A stretch of DNA of 64,000 nucleotides, taken from contig NZ_CP016033.1 of the NCBI RefSeq assembly GCF_001663175.1, forward strand, positions 1,364,001 through 1,428,000, written 5' to 3'. Position 1 is the first letter of the stretch. Each line of letters opens with the position of its first letter. Source of the DNA: Erythrobacter neustonensis. GTDB taxonomy: Bacteria > Pseudomonadota > Alphaproteobacteria > Sphingomonadales > Sphingomonadaceae. The position numbers were made by a program, and so were the translations under genes. The notes below the pieces were generated by a model. The model searched no databases. It was not told the origin of the DNA and saw only the letters and a program-made list of their open reading frames with translations. Shown in pieces: positions 14,851-23,973 of this stretch.

Positions 14851-17418
14851 TTACCCCGCGATCAGCAGGCGCTCGATCTCGGTCATGCCATAGGGCTTGC
14901 GCAGGATCGCCTGCGCGCCGAGCTGCTGGAACTGCCCCGCGCTTTCGGAATAGCCCGTCGCCAGCACGAAGCGCACGTCCGCCGCGCGCAGCGCCGCGGC
15001 GATCGGTTCGCTGCTTTCGCCGCCCAGATTGAAATCGAGGATCGCGAAATCCCAGCCGCCTTCGGCAATCGCCGCCAGCGCGCCATCGACCGAGCTTTCG
15101 ATCCTGACCTCGGCAACGCCCAGCCGCTTGAGGTTTTCCTCGGTATCGAGCGCGATGATCACGCTGTCCTCGACCACCAGCACGCTCACCGGCAGCTTGG
15201 CCGCGAGCGCGGCGGATGCGGGGGTGGGGGCGGGTTCGGCCAGCGGGCGCAGCGCGGGCGCCGCATCGCGCGGATCGGGGTCGGCCAGATAGCGCGCGGG
15301 GATCAGGAACGAGGCCTCGAGGCCGGTTTCCTCGTAACGCACCTCGGCGCCGCCTTGCAGATCGTGCGGGATCGAGCGGGTGATGATCGTCGAGCCGAAC
15401 CCGCGGCGGGTCGGCGCGGTCACCGCCGGGCCGCCGGTTTCGCGCCATTCGAGCGCCAAGTCGCCGAAGGGATTGCGCGCCAGCGTGATCCCGACCCTGC
15501 CCGCGGGCATCGACAGGCTGCCGTATTTGGCGCTGTTGGTGACCAGTTCATGGATCACTAGCGCGAGAATCGTGTAGGCTTCGGGCGTGACCAGCACGTC
15601 CTCGCCGTCCACCGCCGCGCGGGTCTGGCCATCTTCGCCATAGGGCGCGAACTCGGCCTCGATCAGCCGGAACAGGCTGGCCGGGCCCCAGTTCTTCTCG
15701 GTCATATTGTCATGCGCGGTCGCCAGCGCGGCGATCCGCCCGCCGATGATCGCGGCAAAGCCTGGAACGCTTGCCGCCTCGGCCTGCGACTGCGCGACCA
15801 ACGCGCGGATCAGCCCGAGGATGTTGCGCACCCGGTGGTTGAGCTCGTTGATCAGCAGGTCCTGCTGTTCGGAGGTGCGCGCACGTTCGCGCGAGAGATC
15901 CTCGCTCATCCGCAGGATCACCTCGATCAGCGTGCGGCGCAGGCGCGCGGCGATCTCGCATTCCTCGGGCGTCCATTCGGCGGATCGTCCGGCAACGATC
16001 TGCTGCCACGCGGCAAAGCTGGCACGCGGCTGGAGCAATTCGCCTGGCTTGGCGACGGCCTTGGCGGGATTGCCCGCCCAGGTCACCGTGCGCGTCAGCG
16101 GCGCGCGCCACAGCACCAGTGCATCGCGGGTGCCGCGGGTCAGCGGCAGGATCAGCGCGCCGGTGGCCCGTCCGGCAAAGGTGGCGGCACCGGGCAGCTG
16201 GTCGGCCAGCCGGGTGGTGGCATAGGTGCCGCCGCCCAGCGTGGTCGACAGCATCGGCGCCAGCGCGCGGAACTGGGCTTCTTCGGGGGCGCTGCCGGCG
16301 GCGCGGTATTCGCCCGCGGCAAACAGCGAAATCCCGTCATGCGCGATCGCGCCCTTGAGCAGTTCCTCGATCATCGGCAGGCTGTCCGACAGCGACACCC
16401 CGCCCGAAAGCCGCAGCATCACGCGGTCGTTGAGCTGGCGCGCCCGGTCGCGCAGGGTTTCGGCCTGCGCCACAAGGATGCGGTCGAGCATCAGCGAGAA
16501 TGTCTGGCTCAGCAGTTCGGCAACGGTGCGCAGCGAATAGGCGGGCAGGCGCGGGCTACGGTGGTGGCACGAGATCATGCCCCACAGCCGGTCGTGCCGC
16601 ACGATCGCGATCGACAGGCTGGCCCCTACACCCATGTTGCGCATGTAGACATGGTGGATCTGCGAATGGGCGCGCAGCACCGACATCGACAGATCGAGCG
16701 GTTCGCCGCCCGGCCCGCGTTCGGGAACGATCGGCACCGAGGGGGCGTCCATGTCGGCGATGATCCGGAACCGGTTGCGGCGGAACAGCTCGCGCGCCTG
16801 TTTGGGGATATCGGCGGCAGGATACCGCAGGCCGAGATAGGGATCGAGCGGCGCTGCCGGATCGTCGACCACATCCTCGGCGATCACCTCGCCGCTGTCG
16901 TCGGCGTGGAAACGGTAGACCATCACCCGGTCATACCCCGTCATCTGGCGCACCAGCCGCGCGGCGGTGTCGCACAGCTGCGCGACGCCGGTGGCGGTTT
17001 CGAGCTGGGCGATCACGGGGATGATCAGGCTGACATGGTCGGCAAAATCGCCGCGCGCATGCGGTTCGAACTCGATCACGCTCAGCCCGTCCGAACGGTG
17101 CAGCGCGCAATCGAACAGGCGGTTCTCGCCGGTCAGATCGACGCCGAAGCGCCGCGCGGGCAGATCGGTCGCGGCGGGGCCATAGAGCGCGTCCTCGATC
17201 ATCGCGCAGGCACCGGCGGAGAAGATGGCGGCGATCGGCGTGCCGGGTTCGGGCAGGCGCTCAAGTCCGAGCAGTTCGGCGACATTGACCGACAGATGCA
17301 CCACCCGGCCATCGCGGTCGGCGGCGATCAGCCCGCCGAAATTCTGCACCGCACCGATGTGGTGGATCGGTTCGCGGTCGCATTCGGTCAGGGCGTCGGA
17401 AGAGTGGGGGAGATTCAT
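14851..17418 (-). CDS. bphP: Bacteriophytochrome with HWE-type histidine kinase and C-terminal receiver
   Basis: An 855-residue red/far-red photoreceptor kinase. Order: N-terminal PAS with biliverdin-attachment Cys13 (CDREPIHHIGAVQNFG); GAF with Asp203 in PAADIP, His255 in SQIHHVYMRNMG and CHH at 284-286; PHY (about 320-500) with the tongue motif PRASF (464-468); HWE/HisKA_2 kinase with His528 in NELNHRVRN; HATPase (VIHELVTNSAKYG); receiver with Asp795. The usual PASDIP and IQPHG motifs are changed to PAADIP and VQNFG. Its ATG overlaps the stop of the heme oxygenase gene by 4 bp (ATGA), so chromophore synthase and apoprotein are co-translated. Confidence 0.94.
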   Translation of the reverse strand: MNLPHSSDALTECDREPIHHIGAVQNFGGLIAADRDGRVVHLSVNVAELLGLERLPEPGTPIAAIFSAGACAMIEDALYGPAATDLPARRFGVDLTGENRLFDCALHRSDGLSVIEFEPHARGDFADHVSLIIPVIAQLETATGVAQLCDTAARLVRQMTGYDRVMVYRFHADDSGEVIAEDVVDDPAAPLDPYLGLRYPAADIPKQARELFRRNRFRIIADMDAPSVPIVPERGPGGEPLDLSMSVLRAHSQIHHVYMRNMGVGASLSIAIVRHDRLWGMISCHHRSPRLPAYSLRTVAELLSQTFSLMLDRILVAQAETLRDRARQLNDRVMLRLSGGVSLSDSLPMIEELLKGAIAHDGISLFAAGEYRAAGSAPEEAQFRALAPMLSTTLGGGTYATTRLADQLPGAATFAGRATGALILPLTRGTRDALVLWRAPLTRTVTWAGNPAKAVAKPGELLQPRASFAAWQQIVAGRSAEWTPEECEIAARLRRTLIEVILRMSEDLSRERARTSEQQDLLINELNHRVRNILGLIRALVAQSQAEAASVPGFAAIIGGRIAALATAHDNMTEKNWGPASLFRLIEAEFAPYGEDGQTRAAVDGEDVLVTPEAYTILALVIHELVTNSAKYGSLSMPAGRVGITLARNPFGDLALEWRETGGPAVTAPTRRGFGSTIITRSIPHDLQGGAEVRYEETGLEASFLIPARYLADPDPRDAAPALRPLAEPAPTPASAALAAKLPVSVLVVEDSVIIALDTEENLKRLGVAEVRIESSVDGALAAIAEGGWDFAILDFNLGGESSEPIAAALRAADVRFVLATGYSESAGQFQQLGAQAILRKPYGMTEIERLLIAG

Positions 17419-18020
17419 GCAACGATGCTTTCGGATTCGGGATTACTGCCTTGCGGGCGAGGCACCGCGGCAAGAAAATGGGCAAACACAGCTTGGGCGG
17501 CGGTGGTGGCGGCTTCGGCTTCTCCGCTTGGCGCGGGTTCTTCGATCGTGGTGCGCAGCGACTGCCAATAGGCGATCATCGCGTCGTCGGCGAGGAAGCG
17601 GACCGGCCAGGCGCCGCCGCCGATGCGGGCGACCTGCCGGGCGATCGCCCTGTTGCCGAGCGCCGATCCCGCCAGCACCCAGGCCGCGCCGATCCAGCCG
17701 CGCGCGGCGTGCGGGCCGGGAGCGAACGGCGCGCTGGCGGGGGGCAGCGGTGTGTCCAGTAGCGCCAGATCCTGCGCGATCAGCGTGGTCTGCACCGGGG
17801 GCGGCGCATGGCCTGCGGGCGCGTGCGCGGCGAGCCATTGCTCGATCGGAACGCGCGCGGCATGCTGCACCGCAAGAAAGCGCGCATAATCGGCGCGCGT
17901 CTGCCATCCGCTTGCTGCCTGCATCGCATGGTCGAGCAGATCGTGCGCCGTCATCGTCGCGCTGCGCAGATGGGCGCGCAGGCTGGTCGCGGCGGGCGTT
18001 TCGTCACTGCTAGCTGCCAT
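17415..18020 (-). CDS. bphO: Heme oxygenase (biliverdin-producing, BphO type)
   Basis: A 201-residue cytoplasmic enzyme that cleaves heme to biliverdin, CO and Fe2+, supplying the chromophore for the downstream phytochrome. Proximal His26 is in SATMTAHDLLDHAM, and the distal helix with its glycine signature is RGWIGAAWVLAGSALGNR (about 107-124). The ATG at 18020 gives a family-like N-terminus; the frame continues to an ATG at 18095, which would add 25 basic residues. The gene is the first of a two-gene operon with a -35/-10-like promoter at 18101-18129. Confidence 0.9.
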   Translation of the reverse strand: MAASSDETPAATSLRAHLRSATMTAHDLLDHAMQAASGWQTRADYARFLAVQHAARVPIEQWLAAHAPAGHAPPPVQTTLIAQDLALLDTPLPPASAPFAPGPHAARGWIGAAWVLAGSALGNRAIARQVARIGGGAWPVRFLADDAMIAYWQSLRTTIEEPAPSGEAEAATTAAQAVFAHFLAAVPRPQGSNPESESIVA

Positions 18021-18100
18021 TGCCGAGCGTACCTCCCGTCCGAATCGCGCCTGACGCAGCATCGATGCCGCCATCTTCCGGGAATTCACGACCACCCTGT

Positions 18101-18129
18101 AAGACAGGTTTGACTGGAAATCTTGTCAA
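18101..18129 (-). promoter_or_regulatory. Candidate promoter/operator of bphO-bphP
   Basis: On the minus strand TTGACA (18129-18124) lies 17 bp from TGTCTT (18106-18101), a housekeeping-sigma layout about 80 bp before the bphO start. The -35 box sits in an imperfect inverted repeat (GGTTTTGAC...GTCAAACC, 18109-18132), and CCTGT-AAG-ACAGG overlaps the -10 region, so operator control is possible. Confidence 0.45.
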
Positions 18130-18227
18130 AACCGAACGACATCGGGCCGGGCGCCCGTCAAGCGCGACAGGTTTCCGTTATCAGGGGTTACAGTGCTTGC
18201 AAAAACGCCGATTGGCGAGAACCGCTT

Positions 18228-18527
18228 TCAGGGGGCGAGCAGACGGCCTGCTTGCTGTTTGACCGCGGCTTCGAGCGGGCCTTTCATCACCGACAGCATC
18301 AGCGGCAGATCCATTTCGATCACCACCTCGTTGTCGCGCACTTCGACCCCGCCGGGAATCGACTGGCCCATCACCTGCGCATTGATGCTCATCCGGTCCT
18401 CGCTCGGCCAATCCGTGGTGACACTGGCGAGACCTGCGGGAAAGAAGCTGCCGATTTCGCTCGCATGCTTGTGCATCCGGCGGCGCACCTCGTCCTTGCC
18501 GAGGGTGTGGGGGAGAGTGACGCGCAT
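18228..18527 (-). CDS. Polyhydroxyalkanoic acid system family protein
   Basis: A 99-residue protein matching the PHA_gran_rgn type by its pattern: N-terminal LPHTLGKDEVRRRMHKHA, a central beta stretch (GGVEVRDNEVVIEMDLPLML) and C-terminal helix with AVKQQAGRLL. The family is linked to polyhydroxyalkanoate granule or synthesis regulation, but the biochemical role is not established. It starts 3 bp after the stop of the preceding gene, making it the last of a three-gene leftward operon with telA. No PHA synthase is nearby. Confidence 0.8.
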   Translation of the reverse strand: MRVTLPHTLGKDEVRRRMHKHASEIGSFFPAGLASVTTDWPSEDRMSINAQVMGQSIPGGVEVRDNEVVIEMDLPLMLSVMKGPLEAAVKQQAGRLLAP

Positions 18528-18530
18528 GCT

Positions 18531-19346
18531 TTAGCGTTCCTGCTTGCTGGGAATGGCCGAAAAATCGGGCAGGGGCACGCCGGTATCGGGCATGGCTGCG
18601 TCTTCCAGCGCGGCCGCCCCGCCATAGCGGTATTCGAGATAGCGGCTCTTGATCGCCAGATCGTCCAGCGCGCCTTCGGCGAGCCGCCGGGTGACGCGGT
18701 CGACTTCGCCCGACAGTTTCTCGAGGCTTTCGACAAGGCGCGCGTCGGCGGTCTTGCCCGCGTGTTCCTCGCCGCGCAGATGCGCTGGAACTTTCCGGTA
18801 ATTGTCGATCGTTTCGGGGATATATTCGCCCACCAGCTCGCGCACTTCGGCCATTGCCGGCTCGTTATCGCCGAGGCCCTGCAATTGCAGGCCGAGCGCA
18901 TCGAGCTGGGTGCCCAGCTTGCCGACCAGCACCTGCGCGGGCGGGGGCAGCGCGGGGCGCTGCGCCTCGAGCCAGATTTCGGTGCGCGCGACCATCTGCT
19001 GCGGATTGCCCTGCTTCAGTTCGGCGCGCTGCGGCACCTTCACTTTGCCGGTCGCGGCGAACATCGCAAAGATGAACGCGGTCAATGCGACGACGGTCAT
19101 CACCCCCCAGAACCCGATCCCGCCGATAACCGCGCCGGTGATCCCGGCCCCGATATAGAGCGCAAGCAAAGCCAGCGCGATGTTGCGCACCTTCTTCATC
19201 AGCGCCCTGGTCTTCATCTCGGCCGAGGCCTTGCCGATGCTGGCCCGGCGCGGCGCAGGTCGGTGCGTGCCGCCGCCTTGCTGCGTGACAAGGCTGCGTT
19301 TGGCATCGCGCAGGATGCGGTCGCTGTCGGGGGTGGTGTCCGCCAT
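18531..19346 (-). CDS. XpaC-like membrane protein, partner of TelA
   Basis: A 271-residue protein with a basic N-terminus (about 1-52), two membrane segments at about 55-75 and 78-97, and a long helical cytoplasmic C-terminus with regularly spaced charged residues. This is the layout of 5-bromo-4-chloroindolyl phosphate hydrolysis (XpaC) proteins, which usually accompany telA. The start ATG at 19346 overlaps the telA stop by one base (TGATG), a strong sign of coupling. The molecular role is unknown; a function with TelA in envelope or toxic-anion stress is inference from the conserved pairing. Confidence 0.75.
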   Translation of the reverse strand: MADTTPDSDRILRDAKRSLVTQQGGGTHRPAPRRASIGKASAEMKTRALMKKVRNIALALLALYIGAGITGAVIGGIGFWGVMTVVALTAFIFAMFAATGKVKVPQRAELKQGNPQQMVARTEIWLEAQRPALPPPAQVLVGKLGTQLDALGLQLQGLGDNEPAMAEVRELVGEYIPETIDNYRKVPAHLRGEEHAGKTADARLVESLEKLSGEVDRVTRRLAEGALDDLAIKSRYLEYRYGGAAALEDAAMPDTGVPLPDFSAIPSKQER

Positions 19347-20557
19347 CAGCGGTCCAGCGCCAGCAGCGAGGGCGTTTGCGAGGCGACCTTGGCCTGCGCC
19401 TGCGCCTGGCCTTCGGCGCGCGCGATATAGCCCTTGGACTTCTCGACCTCGGTGGTGAGCACGCCCACGGTCTGCTTCATCGAATCGAGGGCGCGCACCT
19501 TGAAGGCGTCGACCTCGTCCATCGTGTCGTAGATGTTCTGGAACGCGCGTTGCAGCGTTTCGATCGGGATCGTCGCGGAGGCCGCCTGTTCGTGGATCTG
19601 CGCGGTTTGCGAGCGCAGCAGCGTGCTGGTCGAATCGATGATGTCCGCTGTCGTCTTGTTCAAGGCGGTGATTTGTCCCAACACCAGCCGTTGGTTGGTC
19701 ATCGCCTGCGCCACGGTCACCGCGGTGCGCAGCGCGCCCACGGTGGTGGTGCTGGCGCGGTCGACGCCCTTGACCAGTTCGACATTGTTCTTCTTGACCA
19801 GATCGAGCGCAAGATAGCCCTGCACGCTCACCGCCATCTGCGTCAGCAGATCCTGCGTGCGCTGACGGACATAGAACAGCGCGGATTCGCGCAGCGCCTT
19901 GGCCTTTTCGGGGTCCGAGCTGTCGAGTTCGAGCGCCTTGGCCTCGAGCCGTTCGTCCAGCGTCTTGGCGATGTGGATCATCTGCTCCAGCTCGCCCATC
20001 GCCGCCCACAGCTTCTGGCGTTCGGTATCGATCGCGGCGTTATCGAGGTGCAGTTCCTTCTTGCCGCTCTCCAGCCGCGTCAGGATCGCGGCGATATGGC
20101 CTTGCGCGCTGGTGTAGCTGTCGAAGTAGTTCTTGATCTTGTTGCCGAAGGGAATGATGCCGAGGATCTTGCGCGGGCCCGACAGCTTGCCCTGCCGGCC
20201 GGGATCGAGGTCTTCGACCGTGCGGCGCAGTTCAGCGAGGTCCTTGCCCACGCTGCCATCGGCATCCATCGCGCGCACCGGGCGGTCGAGGAAGCGGTTC
20301 GACATCGCGGCCGCCGCGCGGATCTGTTCCTGCCCCATGCGCGTGATCTGATCGACCTTTTCGCCGAATTGCGGCGACTTGGCATCGGCGGCGACAAGTT
20401 CGGCAACGAAGCTGTCGACCTTGCTGTCGAGCTTGGATTTCTGTTCGGAGGTCACCGGCACCAGCCCGGCGGCCTGCGCGGGCGCGACAACGGGCACCGG
20501 ATCGGGCGGGGTCAGCGTGAACGGGGTCGCTGTCGCGGTCTGGGTTTCGGTGCTCAT
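19346..20557 (-). CDS. telA: Toxic anion resistance protein, TelA family
   Basis: A 403-residue largely helical cytoplasmic protein with the TelA hallmarks: KILGIIPFGNKIKNYFDSY (about 130-148), LDNAAIDTERQKLWAAMGELEQM, the QRTQDLLTQMAVSVQGYLALDL block, and TTVGALRTAVTVAQA followed by a long coiled coil. Homologues are associated with tellurite, colicin or antimicrobial tolerance. First gene of the telA-xpaC-PHA operon. The ATG at 20557 is followed by a Thr/Pro/Ala-rich, probably disordered N-terminus of about 30 residues. Confidence 0.9.
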   Translation of the reverse strand: MSTETQTATATPFTLTPPDPVPVVAPAQAAGLVPVTSEQKSKLDSKVDSFVAELVAADAKSPQFGEKVDQITRMGQEQIRAAAAMSNRFLDRPVRAMDADGSVGKDLAELRRTVEDLDPGRQGKLSGPRKILGIIPFGNKIKNYFDSYTSAQGHIAAILTRLESGKKELHLDNAAIDTERQKLWAAMGELEQMIHIAKTLDERLEAKALELDSSDPEKAKALRESALFYVRQRTQDLLTQMAVSVQGYLALDLVKKNNVELVKGVDRASTTTVGALRTAVTVAQAMTNQRLVLGQITALNKTTADIIDSTSTLLRSQTAQIHEQAASATIPIETLQRAFQNIYDTMDEVDAFKVRALDSMKQTVGVLTTEVEKSKGYIARAEGQAQAQAKVASQTPSLLALDR

Positions 20558-20650
20558 GCTGCAATCTGCTCCCTCATGCGCCGCCCCGGGCCTGCGCGGC
20601 TGTCATGACTGTATTAGTGATCTAAAACACGCCTTTCAAGCGGAGAGCCA

Positions 20651-20748
20651 CGATACCCCCGATTGCGCGGCGGCGTCCACTCCTGCCACGCAGCCGCTTG
20701 GCAGGATCGTCGCCGCGCGGCTATCGGGGTGGGGTATCCGACAACGGC
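20651..20748 (+). other. Large imperfect inverted repeat in the leader of the DUF389 gene
   Basis: An outer pair, GATACCCC (from 20652) with GGGGTATC (20731-20738), encloses CGCGGCG-rich arms (about 20666-20675 with 20707-20718). These enclose a perfect 8-bp hairpin, TCCTGCCA (20681-20688) with TGGCAGGA (20699-20706). The structure ends about 23 nt before the ATG at 20762. It could be an RNA leader fold or a DNA operator; no known riboswitch was recognised. Confidence 0.45.
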
Positions 20749-20761
20749 CAAGGGGCGAGAG

Positions 20762-22255
20762 ATGAACGACACCACCGGCGCGCCAGACGCAGCCCCCAGT
20801 TTTGCGCGGCTGCGCGAATGGTGGACGGTGCATGTCGTCGGCCAGGTCGATCAGGCCGAAGTGACCGAGCGCCGCCGCGAGGAAGGCAAGCTGTCCGAGC
20901 ATTACCTGTTCATGACCGCGATGAGCGGCGGGATCGCGATCCTCGGCCTGCTGTTGTCCTCGCCGGCGGTGGTGATCGGCGCGATGCTGCTGTCGCCGCT
21001 GATGGGCCCGATCATGGGGCTGGGCTTTGCACTGGCGATCGGCGACTGGGACTGGCTCAAACAGTGTCTGCGCACGCTGATGATCGGCAGCGTCATGGCG
21101 GTGATCCTGTGCGCGGTGCTGGTGTTCATCTCGCCGATCCAGTCGGTGACGAGCGAGATCGCCGCGCGCACGCGGCCCAATCTGTTCGACCTGTTCGTCG
21201 CGCTGTTTTCGGCGCTCGCGGGTGCCTATGCGATGATTCGCGGGCGCGAGGGCGCGATCGTCGGCGTGGCGATCGCGACCGCGCTGATGCCGCCGCTCGC
21301 CGTGGTGGGCTTCGGCTTTGCGACCTGGAACTGGACGGTGTTTTCGGGCGCGCTGCTGTTGTTCGTGACCAACTTCATCACGATCGCGTTGACCGCATTT
21401 GGCCTTGCGCGCCTCTACGGCTTTCGTGCGCGCCATTCCAGGCGCCAGTCGCAGCTGCAGAGCTTCATGGTGATCGCGGTGTTCTTGGCGCTCGCGGTGC
21501 CGCTGGGCTTTGCGCTGCAACGGATCGCGTGGGAGGCCAATGCGCAGCGGATCGTGCGCAGCGAATTGCGCGACCAGTTCGATGCGCGCGCCAAGCTCGA
21601 CACGCTCGAACTCGATTTCGCGGCCAAGCCGGTGGGGATTTCGGCGGTGGTCTTCACCCCCGTGCTCAACCCCGGGGTCGAGACGGGCCTTGCCGCTTCA
21701 CTGGCAGACCGGCTGGGCGAGAAGGTGACGCTCGATCTCGTGCAATACGAGGTCGGCACCAATGCGACCGCCGCCGAACGCGCGCAGCTTTCCGCCGCGC
21801 GCGAACGCGACGAACGCGCCGCTTCCAGCCGGTCGGCACGGCTGGCCGCGCGGCTGGCGCTGGCGGCGGGCGTCGCCGAAACCGACGTGCTGATCGACGA
21901 GGCGCGCCGCCGCGCGCTGGTGCGCGCCAAGCCCCTGCCCGGCGCCAGCCTTGCGACCTACCGTGCATTGGAAGCGCGGGTGGCGGCGGGGCTGGATGAC
22001 TGGCGGATCGAACTGGTCCCGCCGCCGCTGCCGCTGGGCGTGACTATCGCGGTCGAGGACGCCGCGCCTGATCGAGAGGCGCTGGCGCTGATCGCATGGG
22101 CCGCCTTGCGCGCCGATCGCGCAGTGGTGCTGACCGGGCCTGCGGACGCGGCCGAAGTCGCCGCAGATGTGCTGCGCGATGCGGGCGCTGCGGTGACGGT
22201 GCGGGAGGGGCCTGCGCCGCTCAGCGCCGGGTGGGCGCAGGACGCGGCGCAGTAG
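20762..22255 (+). CDS. DUF389 (TIGR00341-type) membrane protein
   Basis: A 497-residue protein. Residues about 50-265 carry the DUF389 membrane domain: SPAVVIGAMLLSPLMGPIMGLG, AGAYAMIRGREGAIVGVAIATALMPPLAVVGFG and VTNFITIALTAFGLARL. The C-terminal half (about 280-497) is soluble, Ala/Arg/Asp-rich and predicted periplasmic or cytoplasmic. Function is not established for the family. The ATG at 20762 has a purine-rich AGGGGCGAG just upstream. The long structured leader is unusual. Confidence 0.88.
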   Translation: MNDTTGAPDAAPSFARLREWWTVHVVGQVDQAEVTERRREEGKLSEHYLFMTAMSGGIAILGLLLSSPAVVIGAMLLSPLMGPIMGLGFALAIGDWDWLKQCLRTLMIGSVMAVILCAVLVFISPIQSVTSEIAARTRPNLFDLFVALFSALAGAYAMIRGREGAIVGVAIATALMPPLAVVGFGFATWNWTVFSGALLLFVTNFITIALTAFGLARLYGFRARHSRRQSQLQSFMVIAVFLALAVPLGFALQRIAWEANAQRIVRSELRDQFDARAKLDTLELDFAAKPVGISAVVFTPVLNPGVETGLAASLADRLGEKVTLDLVQYEVGTNATAAERAQLSAARERDERAASSRSARLAARLALAAGVAETDVLIDEARRRALVRAKPLPGASLATYRALEARVAAGLDDWRIELVPPPLPLGVTIAVEDAAPDREALALIAWAALRADRAVVLTGPADAAEVAADVLRDAGAAVTVREGPAPLSAGWAQDAAQ

Positions 22256-22397
22256 CCATGCGTTCGCCGTCGCGGGCGGCGCGCGGGACGGCGAAATTGG
22301 CGTTGGATTGCACGGCTTGCATGTGCATATGAAGCGCAGCAAACGCCTGGCCCGCACTGCGCGATCCGGCGATGGTCAACAGGGGTTTCACGTTGCG

Positions 22398-23960
22398 ATG
22401 ATCGAACAGGCCGACACTCCGCCACCCGTTCCTGTTGTGCCCCACGGAACACCCGTGCAGGACATCGCGCCCTCTTCGGCAATGGCGGCGGTGGCGGCGG
22501 ACCCCGATCACGGCATCAGCGACACGATCTGGCGCCGCGCGCAGGCCACCCGCGCGCATGTCGTTGTCGACGCGGCGGATTATTTCGAACAGATCGAAAC
22601 CGCGATGATGAACGCGCGGCAGCGGATCATGCTGATCGGCTGGGATTTCGACACGCGCATCAGCCTGCTGCGCAAGCGCCGCAAGCCCGGCAGCCCGCCC
22701 AAGCGGCTGGGCGATTTCATCCTTTATCTCGCCAACCGCACCCCGGGGCTCGAAATCAAGCTGCTCAAGTGGAATTTCGGCGCATTGAAGATGCTCGGAC
22801 GCGGTTCGACGATGCTCGATGTGGCGCGCTGGAAGATGCACCCGCAGATCGAGATGAAGCTCGACAGCGCGCATCCTTTCGGTTGCAGCCACCACCAGAA
22901 GATCGTGGTGATCGACGACAAGTTCGCCGTGTGCGGCGGGATCGACATGACTTCGGACCGCTGGGACACCTCGGACCACCTCGACGATGATCCGCGTCGC
23001 AAGCGGCCCAACCGCAAGCCTTACGGCCCCTGGCACGATGTCACGATGATGGTCGAGAATGCGGCCGCGGCCGAGCTTGGCCAGCTGGCACGGATGCGCT
23101 GGGAACGCGCGGGCGGCGGGGTGCTCGAACCCTGCGCGCCGCAGAAGGAATCGCCCTGGCCCGCGTCGCTCCCGGCCGAATTCCAGTTCGTCGAAGTCGG
23201 CATTTCGCGCACCCGCGCCGAATATGAAGGCGTGCCCCCGGTGTTCGAGATCGAGAAGCTGTTCCTCGAACAGATCGCGCGCGCCAAGAAGTTCATCTAC
23301 GCCGAAAACCAGTATTTCGCCTCGCGCAAGATCGCCGAGGCGATCGCGAAGCGGATGGCCGAACCCGCTCCGCCCGAAATCTTCATCGTCACCGCCGAAA
23401 ACGCCGATGGCTGGCTTGAACAAAAGGCGATGGACAGCGCGCGTGCGCGGCTGATCCGGTCGATCGGGGAAAAGGACAAGAACGATCGCTTCTCGATCAA
23501 CATCCCCTACACCGCAGGCGGCACGGGGATTTATGTCCACGCCAAGCTGACGATCGTCGACGACGAGATCCTGCGCGTGGGCTCGGCGAACATGAACAAC
23601 CGTTCGCTCGGGCTCGACAGCGAATGCGATCTGCATATCGACACCACGGTCGCGGGCAACGAAACCGCGGGCGAGGCGATCACGCGGCTCCGGCACCGGC
23701 TGCTCGCTGAGCATTGCGGGGTGAGCCCCGAAAAGATGGCCGAAACGCTCGCCACCGGGCTTTCGATGCGCGAGGCGGTCGCGCGGTTGACGCAGCCCGG
23801 GCGGCGCCTGACGCGGCTTGAACTGCCGGAACTGACCGATGCCGAAAAGGCGCTGGCCGATCAGGCGATGCTCGACCCCGAATCGCCCGATGAATTCTTC
23901 GAACCCTTCGCCAAGAAGAGCATCTTCAGGCGCAGCCGCACGCTGAACGCGCCCGATTGA
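22398..23960 (+). CDS. Phospholipase D family protein
   Basis: A 520-residue enzyme with two HKD motifs: H166-x-K168-x4-D173 in SHHQKIVVIDDKF and H381-x-K383-x4-D388 in VHAKLTIVDDEI, each followed by the expected Gly/Ser/Asn (VGSANMNNRSLGLDSE in the second). The order and spacing match bacterial PLD/cardiolipin-synthase-like proteins that act on phosphodiester lipids. No signal peptide or membrane helix is clear, so it may act in the cytoplasm or at the inner leaflet. I chose the ATG at 22398; ATGs at 22308 and 22329 would add a basic segment of weak coding character. It converges on the acyl-AMP ligase gene. Confidence 0.9.
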   Translation: MIEQADTPPPVPVVPHGTPVQDIAPSSAMAAVAADPDHGISDTIWRRAQATRAHVVVDAADYFEQIETAMMNARQRIMLIGWDFDTRISLLRKRRKPGSPPKRLGDFILYLANRTPGLEIKLLKWNFGALKMLGRGSTMLDVARWKMHPQIEMKLDSAHPFGCSHHQKIVVIDDKFAVCGGIDMTSDRWDTSDHLDDDPRRKRPNRKPYGPWHDVTMMVENAAAAELGQLARMRWERAGGGVLEPCAPQKESPWPASLPAEFQFVEVGISRTRAEYEGVPPVFEIEKLFLEQIARAKKFIYAENQYFASRKIAEAIAKRMAEPAPPEIFIVTAENADGWLEQKAMDSARARLIRSIGEKDKNDRFSINIPYTAGGTGIYVHAKLTIVDDEILRVGSANMNNRSLGLDSECDLHIDTTVAGNETAGEAITRLRHRLLAEHCGVSPEKMAETLATGLSMREAVARLTQPGRRLTRLELPELTDAEKALADQAMLDPESPDEFFEPFAKKSIFRRSRTLNAPD

Positions 23961-23973
23961 GCCTGCGCGCCCC

